A DNA stretch of 64,000 bases from Bathynomus jamesi (Eukaryota; Arthropoda; Malacostraca; Isopoda; Cirolanidae): positions 1 to 64,000 of the forward strand of contig JAJOZX010012286.1 in assembly GCA_023014485.1 (NCBI GenBank), read 5' to 3'. The notes under the pieces were generated by a model. The model saw nothing but the letters and a program-made list of their open reading frames with translations, did not search any database and had not been told where the DNA came from. Positions within the stretch are counted from its first letter, which is position 1. Every line of letters starts with the position of its first letter. Shown here in pieces: positions 21,273-30,645 of this stretch. Position numbers and translations under genes: made by a program.

Positions 21273-21890
21273 AGTAGTTGCCCGAAAAAGGGGAGACTAC
21301 AGAAATGTTGCAAGAGTGCCACCCCACCCCCTTTTTGCAAGAGTGCACCCCTTTTGGTGCAAGAGTGCCACCCCCACCCTTGTTGGTACAACCCCCCGTT
21401 TGTTGCAAAAAAAAAGAGAGAGAGAGAGAGAAAGAGTACAGGCCTCTGTTGCCAACCCAAAATGGGGTTGCAAGGGGCATGCAACTTGGAGGCGGAGTTC
21501 TCCCCCAAGCTATTCCCCCCAAAGGGCCAGAAAGAAAAGAGAGAGAGAGAGAGAGAGAGAGAGGAAGAAGAGTGCCAATCTTTGTTGCCAACCGAAAATG
21601 GGGTTGCAAGGGGGATGCAACTTGGAGGCGGAGTTCTCCCCCAAGCTATTCCCCCCAAAGGGGTATACCTAACCTAAGAGGCCTCTATGGGAGGGAAGGG
21701 GTTTCCTCATCACCAATGGGCCATTAAGAAGAAAGGGCCAGAGGTCCTTGCTCGGGTGGCTGCTCGAGCTCTTATGAGAGTCTTCTGCCATACACCGCCT
21801 TTTATAGAGTCCCAAACAGCCAGTTGGCTGAGTTGCCAGATAGCGTCATGTATTTAATTCATCAGCCAAAAGAAGGCTGTACTGCCAGTT
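21273..21890 (+). repeat. Polinton terminal repeat, second left end
   Basis: Begins AGTAGTTGCCCG and matches 6063-6880 at very high identity, except that the 26-base C-rich array has about three rather than eight copies. This is the left end of the last tandem unit. Confidence 0.8.
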
Positions 21891-21906
21891 TGCGTCTTAC
21901 ACCATG

Positions 21907-22306
21907 CTAGACATACAGTTTAACGTGGAATCAGAAATACACCTCGGCAGGGAATGATTGCCATCTCTTTCACATCAACCCACCGAATTACTCATTTTGA
22001 CAAAGATTAAGGTTTTCACACCACACTAGACCTACAGTTCAACATGGAATTAGAAATGCACCTCGGCAGGGAATGATTGCCATCTCTTTCACATCAACCC
22101 ACCGAATTGCTCATTTTGACAAAGATTAAGGTTTTCACACCACACTAGACCTACAGTATAACATGGAATTATAAATACCCCTCGACAGGGAATGATTGAC
22201 ATCTCTTTAACATCAACCCACCGAATTGCTCATTATGACAAAGATTAACGTTTTCACCCGCATTAGACCTACAGTTTAACATGCAATCAGAAATACATCT
22301 CGTCAG
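21907..22306 (+). repeat. 118-119 bp subterminal tandem repeat, second array
   Basis: About 3.4 units beginning near 21,907, 22,026, 22,147 and 22,265, homologous to 6894-7411 but with one unit fewer. The last, partial unit again runs into the ORF at 22,310. Confidence 0.75.
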
Positions 22307-22309
22307 AAA

Positions 22310-22513
22310 ATGAATGCTCTTGCTTTCGCATCATCTCACCGAAAAGAGTTCATTGTTGAGGACCCCAACATACAGTGGACCGATACAGGTGAGATCATTG
22401 TGGAAATAAATTTTTTTTTCGAGATTCCGGTATACCCGTTTGATCGAGTATTTCCTGCAAAGGGTATGAAGCTCCACCCAGGTTTTGACGGCGGTGTGCA
22501 AATCACCGACTAG
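22310..22513 (+). pseudogene. Fragment related to integrase-adjacent protein (second copy)
   Basis: Copy of 7413-7616, with EDPNIQWTDTGEIIV kept and a T-run (NFFFE) where copy 1 has an A-run (KKILE). Downstream, 22,560-22,660 keeps a segment (CCCTACCTTTCGTGGGACAA region) that is absent from the first unit near 7660. Confidence 0.45.
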
Positions 22514-22661
22514 GAATACTTGAAATAGCTTGTTTTTCAACATGCATATGCCTAAACCACGCCCTACCTTTCGTGGGACAACCAATGATTGTCTTTGAAA
22601 AGGTGATATGCTCTCGATTGGCCGAAAATGACCGCCACAAGTCCTAAAACAACACCCCTAT

Positions 22662-22981
22662 TCTCAACAGGACCTAAAACTTATGGGGTACAGGTAAGGA
22701 TAGGGAATGAAACGAAATATATCGTGAAGGCAAAGGGTATCACGCTTAACCAAGCGAATCGACAGGTGTTAACTTTGATTCGCTGAAGGATCTAGTGTGT
22801 TTGGACGATGATGAAGGCGAATGGCCTCCCCAACTAATTGTAGGCACCCACAATTTTCGAGCGCAGAAACGGGTGTGTGAAGGAACTTATGGGTACGAAA
22901 GTGTGCCGTAAGACCTATAGGAAACGTTACCAGTTACCTAGTACCTATGACACCGTACCCTTTGGTTACCATAATCTTTGA
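22662..22981 (+). pseudogene. DNA polymerase B, C-terminal remnant (unit 3)
   Basis: The sequence jumps at about 22,662 from the region after the left end directly into the last 105 codons of the polymerase, starting at STGPKTYGVQV. This removes everything equivalent to 7701-16,518. The terminal PFGY and TGA (22,979-22,981) are present; there is a frame break near 22,765. It is an internal-deletion scar, not a gene. Confidence 0.85.
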
Positions 22982-23302
22982 TGGGTCTAATGCTAACTTA
23001 TTCGTCACACGTATTTGTAACTTAATAAGTATTGTGAACATTCTTTTATGTGCCTATTGTTAACTTATTTATTGCACGTGTTTCTAAATATATACATGCT
23101 GGTTATTTCGTTTATTAAATAAATCGTGCATCGACTTGTGTTTCACTTTCGTGTGTGCGTGTGTACAGTAAAGTTATGCCCCGCCCACTGTAAGACTGGG
23201 ACGTGATTCGCCCCGTAGCCTGAGCAGACCTCTGTCCCCGCGTTCTCAGTTGACCTCTGTATACCCTTGAGCAGACGTGTATTCTCTCCCGCGAAGAAGA
23301 AA

Positions 23303-23853
23303 ATGGCCACCTTTAATATCGCGTGTTCAACATTTATGAAGGGGTATTCGGTAAAGGGCGTAGATGTAGTGGACACTGAAAAACTCCCTATCCCAGGCTC
23401 CTTTGACTCTTTTAAGGAAGCATTGAATCGCGCGAGGGGGTTGTTGGATTTCGCAGTACAGACGATGTACTGAAGTATGTTGTAGAACTAAGCTTTATAA
23501 AGTCTCACATATACCGTGAAGTAAAAGAAACAACGCGTGCAGAAGAGAAGCAGCAGATATGGATAGTGAGCCTTGTGTATGAGTGGTGTGATAAACGGTA
23601 TTATATCATGCTACACCATGTCGATTACTTATACCCTACGACTGAAAATGTGAATCTCGTTATCATGGACAATCTTAAGTATTTTTACCACTACATTAAT
23701 ATATATCATAATGAGGGTTGTAGTGAGGTTGTGGCTAAAGGGTTATGCGAGTTTTTAACAGATTTTAGAGATGAGTATCGTCTGATAAATAAAAAGCTTA
23801 AATATGAACATATGTTTCTCTCTAACAGCGCCCCGCAGTGTGAAGATTTTTAG
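23303..23853 (+). pseudogene. Unknown Polinton gene X, complete 3' end (unit 3)
   Basis: This copy reads past the point where the other two are cut and ends ..HMFLSNSAPQCEDF at 23,853, so it defines the real 3' end of gene X. It has lost about 40 bases near 23,435 and so breaks after residue context EALNRA. The second frame (23,566-23,853) covers the Tyr/His-rich carboxyl part. A full gene would encode about 205 residues. I see no known domain. Confidence 0.6.
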
Positions 23854-23873
23854 GAGAGATAAAACATTATAAA

Positions 23874-24951
23874 ATGTGCCTAGTTCATGAAATTAACCTG
23901 AGGTAAACTGTCTGGTGCGTATTCGGGGGAGTGGTAATGATAAAACGTTAAAACCGAAATTAGTTCTTGTACCGGAAAATTTCTCAAAACGCCTACCAAG
24001 TATAATGGGGTACAGCAATTCGGTCAGCTCCGCACAGGTTTCATTAGATTATGGTGCGAATCGCACCTCACGGATATACGGGTTCGAACAAACCCATTCA
24101 CGTATCATCAGGGTGAGTCAACCGCCCGTCGAACCGTTCCTGCCTGCCTGCATGCCTCACGCGGCTCATAGTCTCCTCAGAGCTTGCACCGAGTGGATGT
24201 GCCATAGTCATCTCGATGAATACGATGGAACTCCCTTTGAGAAGCATTCTCAACGCTTCGTACGACGTCTCCGTGACGAAGTCGTTGCGTGTGTTCAGGC
24301 GGGAAACCGGCACCATTAACTGTGTGCTTGAAACGAACAGTAGACCTGCGAGCAAGCGGAACGTTATTTATTTAAATCTTGAGGAGATGCATAAAATCTT
24401 CGCGGTAGTTGAGAGGTGGGCTGAGGACCGCTATAAAATACCAGCTGACGTAGGTATAATAAGAGAGGTGATTAGTGAAGCCTCCTCATGTACCGTTGTT
24501 TGTACATTGAGTGTAAATAACAATCAACCATGCGTTGATATACGATTGATGTTGAAGAACACGGCTGATAATGACGTTCTTGTTCCTACACGGAACCGTT
24601 TCATCCTCGACAGAATTTTTGAGATCGTTGGATTCCGTAAGCTGAAACCTATATTAGACACACGCATCTCAGACATGATTTATTTTGATACAATACTTGA
24701 GTACGCTTACACCGCTCTGCTCGACGGATTTGTGAATGTAGGAATGAGCAGGGAGAGAACGGGCTAGCTCTGGACGCGTATTTAAAAGGTTTAGATTCTT
24801 CGAAATATCCTGAGCTTTGGTACAAAACGCTTGAGAGGTACGGTGCAGAGCTCGCCTACATGGTTCATCCCGAAGAGCTGTATCTCTATATAGTTGATAG
24901 CTGCCGTTGCGACTTGGTAGCTTATTTCAATTGTCGCTATGTCGAGTGAAG
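23874..24951 (+). pseudogene. Unknown Polinton gene Y
   Basis: Several frames in line suggest a protein of roughly 330-350 residues. The first part has KPKLVLVPENFSKRLPSIM and LDYGANRTSRIYGF (from about 23,915, possibly starting at ATG 23,874 before a frameshift). The largest part is 24,216-24,767 (LNLEEMHKIFAVVERW, RNRFILDRIFEIVGF). The end is GLALDAYLKGLDSSKYPELW to CRYVE, 24,765-24,948. Breaks lie near 23,905, 24,120-24,210 and 24,760. A GTGAGT and a later CTCCTCAG at 24,113-24,180 could mark a short intron instead. No family recognised. Confidence 0.5.
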
Positions 24952-25290
24952 AAGAGTTCACGATTGAAAAGCTCGGTACGTTAAGAAAAAACCCCGATTG
25001 GAAAGGCATGATTATAAACTTGTATTTATGGTAACGCTCGACGATGACGTTTTGCGCGTGCTTTTTATAGCATTATAGCAGCGCTTAAGGGCACCTTACC
25101 TGCCAAGTGTAAAGTGGGTACAAAAATAGTATTGAACGATATGAAAGCCCTTTACATTGACCATAAACCGCCGTATCAGTTAAACGGTGATGTGATGCTT
25201 GGGCGGTTTTACCACATCGTGCAGAGTAATGGGGATGTTGATGTAGCTTCAATCACCTTCGAATTTAGCGTTTTGCACCGTTGGCGGTAA
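24939..25290 (+). pseudogene. Unknown Polinton gene Z
   Basis: A small frame begins ATGTCGAGTGAAGAAG (MSSEEEFTIEKLG) overlapping the end of gene Y. After a break near 25,035-25,060 it continues as SIIAALKGTLPAKCKV, VLNDMKALYIDHKPPY, MLGRFYHIVQ and FEFSVLHRW, ending TAA near 25,290. The whole would be about 115 residues. I do not recognise it. The overlap with gene Y and the shared strand suggest one transcription unit. Confidence 0.45.
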
Positions 25291-25789
25291 AGACAGTGTA
25301 TATTTTTACTGTAATAATAATGTGATTGTACGTTTTGTATATATTTTCCTGTACCAATATTTAATAATATAACTTTTGATAATATAACTATATGTTTTTC
25401 TAAAATTTTTGTTAATACTATGTTTTGTACGCGTATATATATATATAATTAATATAAATATATTTTTCCTGTACTAATATTTGATATAACTATATATTTT
25501 TCTAATATTTTATTAATACTGTGCTTTGTATGATTATATATTTTCCATGTTTTGTACGATTATATAATTAATATAAATATATATTTTCCTAATATTTAGT
25601 TAATACTATGATTTGCATGATTATATATTCCCCGTTCTATTATTTGATCATATATATATATATATATATCCTATTGTATATCCAATAATTAATAAACAGA
25701 ACGTTGTAATGGTGTTTTATTTATTCCTTGAACACGTTTATATCATTTTCTAAAACAGAGTAATTGAATAGATAAGTAACGAGGCTGAC
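25291..25789. other. AT-rich region inside the Polinton right end
   Basis: Repeats of TATATATTTTTCTAATATT type with TACTATG/TTTGTACG motifs, then (AT)n near 25,650-25,670. An AATAAA lies near 25,690. No coding sequence was seen. Confidence 0.5.
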
Positions 25790-26480
25790 AGCTCAGCCAA
25801 CTGTAACATAGCTTATTTAAAATAAATAACGAATCTGGCAACTCAGCAGCCAACTGGCTGAATAATAATTAAATACATGGCGTTGTCTGGTAACTCAGCC
25901 AACTGGCTGCTTAGTGGCACTATAAGGGACCAGATGATGGACGATGTATCCATATGAGCTCGGGAGTCCGCCGAGCAAAGACCCTCCTCTTCCTCTCTTG
26001 CTATCTCTTTCTGCTCCTTTGGGGGGTGAGTAAACCCCTTCCTCCCCAAAGAGGCGCCATTAGGATAGGCATGCCCCTTTGGGGGGTGAGGAAACCCTTT
26101 CCTCCCCAAAGTGGCGAACCTTCGGATAGGTATGCCCCTTTGGGGGGTTCAGCTTGGGGGTGAACTCCGCCTCCAAGTTGCATACCCCTCTTCCTCTCTT
26201 GCTATCTCTTCTTTCTGCCCCTTTGGGGGAATAGCTTGGGGGAAACTCCGCCTCCAAGTTGCATACCCCTCTCTCTCTCTCTCTCTCTTTTTTTTCCCAA
26301 CAAAGGGGGGGGCGGGGCTTAGGAACAAAGGGGGGGTTGTACCAAAGGGGGTGGGGGTACACGCTTGCAAGAAAGGGGGTGGGGGAGGCACTCTTGCAGC
26401 AAAGGTGGGTGGGTGGCACTCTTGCAACATTGCAACATTACGTAACATTCTGCACTCTCCCCTTTTGCGGGCAAACTACT
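25790..26480 (-). repeat. Polinton terminal inverted repeat, right
   Basis: Inverted and more diverged counterpart of 6063-6880. In reverse order it has the CAACTCAGCCAACTGGCTG part (duplicated here), the GAACTCCGCCTCCAAGTTGC segments, a (CT)n tract, GGGGTGGG/GCAAGA repeats, and the terminus ..GCGGGCAAACTACT. Long ORFs across it on both strands are composition artefacts. Confidence 0.8.
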
Positions 26481-26486
26481 GGCATC
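26481..26486. repeat. Polinton target-site duplication, right (GGCATC)
   Basis: Same six bases as at 6057-6062 and 21,267-21,272, followed by the Penelope continuation GATGTATTCCGGAC. Confidence 0.85.
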
Positions 26487-26868
26487 GATGTATTCCGGAC
26501 TGGCAATCCTAAGAGCGCGGAGAAACATTGAAGAAAATTGGCCTTCTTATTGGGGGTGTCATGTCCAGAGTAAAAGTGTACGTAGGACAAATTGTTTTTT
26601 TTTTCCGATAGATATTAAACTTAAAACCTGGGCTTTCCCTATGTACACGCACATCCAAAAACGGGATTGAGTTGTCTTGTTCCATTCTAAAGTAAACTTA
26701 ATGGAGGGGATTTGATCATTTAACTGAAGGAGGAAGTCATCCAGGTCACGATTCATGGGCCAGATACACAAAATATCGTCGACGTACTGCAACCATGGGA
26801 TGCCAATCCCCAGGATTCTCGGAATGTAAGTAATTTCGAAAAACTCCAAATAAATATTGGAGAGGAGG
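26487..26868 (-). pseudogene. Penelope-like reverse transcriptase fragment
   Basis: The fragment covers the YVDD active-site block and the following part of a Penelope-like reverse transcriptase; the frame shifts near 26,680. It aligns with 41,084-41,444 (minus) and 41,776-42,140 (plus). Its 5' end is cut at the Polinton target site. Confidence 0.75.
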
Positions 26869-27330
26869 GGCCGTTGTTTTGAATTCGTTCAGAACGGATT
26901 TAAACAAGAAGGGCAGAGTGCTAAACCTTTGGTAATTCTTGAGTCTGCCATTATCCAACTTACAAATAACTTCAACATAAGCAAAGGTCTTTTTCAACTC
27001 GATCCTGTTGTTTTGAATTCCTTCAGAACAGATTTAGATAAGAAGGGTAGAACGCTAAACTTTGGTAAACTTGTATGCTACTCTAAACTTTTATTTTTTC
27101 AATTTATTTTTATATACATCCAACCTTAAACAAGAAGGGCAGAGTGCTAAAACCCGGCAAATTTCCAGTATAAATTTGTATTTATTTTTTTTTAATTATC
27201 TATAACATTGGTTGGAAACAATTCATTTGATCTTGTGCTAAAAATCGGTAGTTTTTCCTTACAAATTTGTATGCTCCTCCCACAATTCTTTAATGTTTAA
27301 TTTTCAATTTTTATTTTTATTTCTCCGTTT

Positions 27331-27369
<39 letters not shown>

Positions 27370-27371
27370 TA

Positions 27372-28751
27372 CCGGGTGAACCAAAAGTAGGTGGACAGTA
27401 AATGATAACGTTTATTTTGAGAATATATATACAATTATATTTATTTTTTTTGTATACTATAATACAAAATAATAAAAAAAAATTAACTTATACCAATACA
27501 ATACAAAAGCACTGAAAATTTTATCAACGCAGGTGCTCAAATTGCTGTCCATCACAATTTACACAGCTTTGAAGTCTACCTTTCACACTTCGACAAACAT
27601 TTTTGCACAAGTTTCTTTGTGCATTAATTTCTTGAAATGTATCTCTGATGTAATTTTTCAAATCACCAACACTTCGTGGTTTTCGACTATAAACTTTGTC
27701 CTTGAGTACTCCCCAAAAGAAAAAACCCATTGGGGTAAAGTCAGGTGAACGTGTAGGCCATTCAATTGGACCTCTTCGGCCGATCCATTTCTCGGGAAAT
27801 GTTTCATCAAGATACTCACGGACTGCTCTTGAATAATGTGGAGGGGCCCATCTTGTTGGAAATAGAGGTCATGTGAATTAGGCTGTTGTTGTAAGTGTGG
27901 AACAACTTCATTCATTAGAATTTCGAGATACTTACACCTGTGACTGTTCCATCAACAAAAATGGTCCTAAAACACCAGAACTTGAAATACCACCCCAAAC
28001 AGTGACACCAGGCTGGTTTAGTTGCTGCTCTAATGTTAAATGCATGTTCTCACTATACCAGTAAAACACAATTATGTCGGTTAACATGACCTGATAATTT
28101 GAAAGAAGCCTCATCGGTCCACACAATGTTATCTAAAATTTTGGATTTCCTTCAATTTCGTTCAGCATGATCTCACTAAATTGCAGCCGCCTGTCTGGGT
28201 CATCCTCCAATAAGCCATGAATTAGCCGTGGACGATAAGCTTTCAACCCAATAGATTTCAGAATTCGTATAATAGAGGTTTGTGAAATTTCCAATTCTGC
28301 TGAGGCTCTTCTGGTGGACTTTTGGGACTGTGAACAAATGCTTCGGCAACAAGTTGCTTATTGTCCTCTGTGCAAACTGTTTGGGTCGACCAGTTCTTCG
28401 GGCATTAAGAATTGAGCCAGTGGCATCAAATTTGTCACGAATGCGGTAAATGGTTTGTCTCTTTGGGGCTTGAGTACCAAATGTTTCAACCCATTTTGTT
28501 CTAACAGTTTCAGTATTTTGAGATTTCCAATACTCTTTTAACACCCATTTTCTGGCAACAGTATTTAGATTATTTGCCATTATGGGTTCTCTGAACTATC
28601 TGAAAGAAAAAAGATTAAATTTAAATAAATTTAGTTATAATATTTAATATAATATAACACAAACACCATAGTTATAATGAACACCATAGTTATAATATAA
28701 ATAACACAAACCCTATTCAACCTACTGTCCACCTACTTTTGGTTCACCCGG
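27372..28751 (-). mobile_element. Mariner-like (ITm) DNA transposon, 1380 bp
   Basis: Perfect terminal inverted repeats of about 29 bases (CCGGGTGAACCAAAAGTAGG..) start at 27,372 and end at 28,751. TA at 27,370-27,371 and 28,752-28,753 forms the target duplication. Full length for the superfamily. The transposase gene is on the minus strand. It is inserted in an (AT)-rich part of the Penelope element. Confidence 0.9.
27524..28580 (-). pseudogene. Mariner-like transposase, frameshifted
   Basis: In order from 28,580: an amino-terminal helix-turn-helix region (MANNLNTVARKWVLKEYW, RQTIYRIRDKF), then GRPKQF. A middle part at 28,126-27,932 has VTVWGGISSSGVLGP. QQDGP at about 27,855 carries the second catalytic Asp. 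The end is FFFWGVLKDKVYSRKPRSV and FEHLR (27,730-27,524). At least four frameshifts separate these. The spacing from the QQD Asp to the RSPDFTP-type Asp region is about 36 residues, longer than the 34 of classical mariner. The exact clade is not assigned. Confidence 0.8.
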
Positions 28752-28829
28752 TACCTATATATATATTTATATATATTTATTTTTTCTGTAACATATATAG
28801 GCTGTAACTCTTTATGTACTTCAGTGTTC

Positions 28830-28851
28830 CTGAGGATGTCATTAGACGAAA
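28830..28851 (+). ncRNA. Hammerhead-ribozyme-like core in Penelope 3' end
   Basis: CTGAGGA is followed by T, a GTC-ATTA-GAC hairpin and GAAA, matching the hammerhead core pattern CUGANGA / helix II / GAAA. Penelope-like elements are known to carry such ribozymes. Helices I and III and the cleavage triplet were not convincingly located. The same core is at 43,180-43,201 (+) and 40,018-40,039 (-). Confidence 0.45.
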
Positions 28852-28907
28852 GCGCTTGAGCACCATTCTGTTTCCTTTCCTTCGTGGTTTTTATTCATCA
28901 TATATAT

Positions 28908-28951
<44 letters not shown>

Positions 28952-28952
<1 letters not shown>

Positions 28953-29122
28953 AGCAAACAACCACCGTGAAAAGGAAAAAGAAACGAAACACGAAATCCG
29001 AGCCCTTTCGTGATATATTCACATCTTCAGGAGAAGAAAATGTGAAGATGTGAATATATCACGAAAGCGCTCGGATTTCGTGTTTCTTTTATCTTTTCCC
29101 TGTGGTTGTTTGCTTATTAATA
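28952..29122. repeat. Long hairpin (about 78-bp arms), Penelope-end related
   Basis: The left arm (from AAGCAAACAACCACCGTG to TCACATCTTCA) is complementary, with few mismatches, to the right arm (TGTGAAGATGTGAATATATC to GGTTGTTTGCTT). The loop is about a dozen bases. The left arm's complement (29,006-29,030) fits the hammerhead core CTGAAGA / GTGA-loop-TCAC / GAAA. In the right arm the first C is G. It lies between (AT)n tracts. Confidence 0.75.
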
Positions 29123-29164
29123 AGATCACGTGTTATTCCGTGATTTACTGCATATATATATATA

Positions 29165-29830
29165 TATAGAAACGACGTAAGTATAGAGGAGTGTTCTGCA
29201 CACGAGGAAGAGAAATAACGAACAAATGAAAAATGAGGTAACCGCCCGGGAATCGAACTCAGGTTCTTCCGATTGCCGGTCAGTTATGCTATCCACTACA
29301 CCACAGGCCTCGATCAGTCAGAAGTCGTAATTCTCCTACATAGGGCAGAAACCAATGCCTTGAGAGGGCACCCTCGCAAATCGTGAATATGTACATTTAA
29401 CTGCAATGACCACGCAGTATATTAATGTATAGAAACGACGCAAGTACAGAGGAGTGTTCTGCAACGAGGAAGAGAAATAACGAACAAATGAAAAATGAGG
29501 TAACCGCCCGGGAATCGAACTCAGGATCTTCCGATTACCGGTCAGATATGCTATCCACTACACCACAGGCCTCGATCAGTCAGAAGTCGTAATTCTCCTA
29601 CATAGGGCAGAAACCAATGCCTTGAGAGGGCACCCTCGCAACTGATCGAGGCCTGTGGTGTAGTGGATAGCATATCTGACCGGCAATCGGAAGATCCTGG
29701 GTTCGATTCCGGGCGGTTACCTCATTTTTCATTTGTTCGTTATTTCTCTTCCTCGTGTGCAGAACACTCCTCTATACTTACGTCGTTTCTATACATTAAT
29801 ATACTGCGTGGTCATTGCAGTTAAATGTGT
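29165..29830. repeat. Three tRNA-derived SINE copies, two direct and one inverted
   Basis: Copies at 29,165-29,425 and 29,426-29,640 are on the minus strand in tandem; the third, 29,641-29,830, is on the plus strand and truncated. Each has a tRNA-like head with A-box (TGGTGTAGTGGATAGCA) and B-box (GGTTCGATTCC or close). A shared body contains CTTCCTCGTGTGCAGAACAC, and a 3' part CTGCGTGGTCATTGCAG. Confidence 0.75.
29238..29312 (-). other. tRNA-like SINE head (copy 1)
   Basis: A- and B-box promoter motifs and a T-arm are present. The anticodon arm cannot be folded into a normal 5-bp stem with a 7-base loop, so this is a SINE head, not a tRNA gene. Equivalent heads are at 29,499-29,573 (-) and 29,648-29,722 (+). 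Confidence 0.6.
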
Positions 29831-29849
29831 ATATATATATATATATATA

Positions 29850-30641
29850 CAGGGCGTCCCAAAAATGTATACACACTTTAACAGCTGATAGCTCAATTGA
29901 TGTTTCTTTCTTTCCAAGTTAAACCCATTAGAATTAATAATGGCAGTCAGACTAAGCTTTGAACAAAGGAAATTCATTCTAAAATGCTACTGGAACTGTT
30001 CAGAATGTCCACAAGAAGCGTTCCGGAAGACCACGGACATCGACAAGCCCCACAAAGCAAGAAAGAGTACTGGAAACGTATCACCAAAGTCCAACAAAAT
30101 CTGTGCGGCAAGCGAGTCGTGAGGTAGGAATTTCAGAATCGTCTGTCCAACGCATTTTGAAGCGCTGTCAATGGAAAAGTTACATTCCAAGATTAGTCCA
30201 TGCTATTAATGAAGATGATCCGGACCGAAGAGTGGAGTATTGCGAGTGGTACTCTCACGATGTGGATGTGGATTGGACGAAGGGGTTTCGTAGAATACCC
30301 TCCGCGTTCACCAGACCTCACACCACTAGACTTTTTTTATGGGGATACTTAAAAGACAAAGTCTACGCTATAAAACCTGCAACAGTCGCTGAATTGAGAG
30401 CAGCCATTGAACGAGAATGCACACAAATACCAAACGAAATGTTTCGTGATGTTTGCGATTCCATTGCTTCGCGTTATCAGCAGTGCCTGGACCAGAACGG
30501 ACGTCAGTTTGAAAACAGGCGTTGACAAAACAATTAAATAATGTCTGTAGATTCTATTACATTTTGAAAATGAAATGTATTTTAATAAACACTGCCTTTA
30601 TAAGTATTTAAAGTGTGTATACATTTTTTTGGGACGCCCTG
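29850..30641 (+). mobile_element. Internally deleted mariner-like element, 792 bp
   Basis: Terminal inverted repeats CAGGGCGTCCCAAAAATGTA.. (about 30 bases, with an A-run length difference) are flanked by TA at 29,848-29,849 and 30,642-30,643. The length is well short of a full element, and the coding remnant lacks its central catalytic part. It could move only with a transposase supplied elsewhere. Confidence 0.85.
29940..30525 (+). pseudogene. Mariner-like transposase remnant
   Basis: The first frame begins [18 protein letters not shown]. The second (30,103-30,525) has [14 protein letters not shown] and then jumps from [15 protein letters not shown] to [20 protein letters not shown]. The central block with the first two catalytic Asp residues is deleted near 30,285. 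The end is [13 protein letters not shown]. The family is clear and the gene is dead. Confidence 0.8.
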
Positions 30642-30645
30642 TATA

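Larger units (their letters stand above)
6063..26480. mobile_element. Polinton/Maverick element with internal tandem duplication
   Basis: The element is delimited by an inverted terminus (AGTAGTATGCCCGCAAAA at 6063 and its complement ending at 26,480) and GGCATC on both sides. It encodes the hallmark proteins: integrase, protein-primed polymerase B, an adenovirus-type cysteine protease and structural proteins. The 20.4 kb between the ends is not one simple element. It contains a first left half (6063-17,674), 3.6 kb of non-Polinton flank (17,675-21,272), then a second left end and an internally deleted copy running to the right end. The likely history is one insertion into a Penelope element, tandem duplication of a 15.2-kb segment including flank, and a later deletion. 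All main genes carry breaks. Confidence 0.85.
26487..28912. mobile_element. Rearranged Penelope-like element, right of the Polinton
   Basis: A minus-strand reverse transcriptase piece (26,487-26,868, with YVDDILCIWPMNRDL) is joined head-to-head to plus-strand carboxyl-end pieces. Of these, ILESAIIQL and LFQLDPVVLNSF lie at 26,935-27,070, and shorter repeats near 26,873 and 27,125. The element's plus-strand 3' end, with TGTACTTCAGTGTTCCTGAGG, is at 28,754-28,912. A mariner-like element interrupts it at 27,372-28,751. The inverted arrangement parallels the larger structure at 39,968-43,250. Confidence 0.75.

Noticed and set aside
28814..29053. ORF across the hairpin and AT tract
   Set aside because: It reads through (AT)n as Ile-Tyr repeats and through a palindrome; no family match is visible.
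29238..29722. Three tRNA genes
   Set aside because: Box A, box B and T-arm are present but no standard anticodon stem-loop can be formed, and they belong to repeated SINE bodies.
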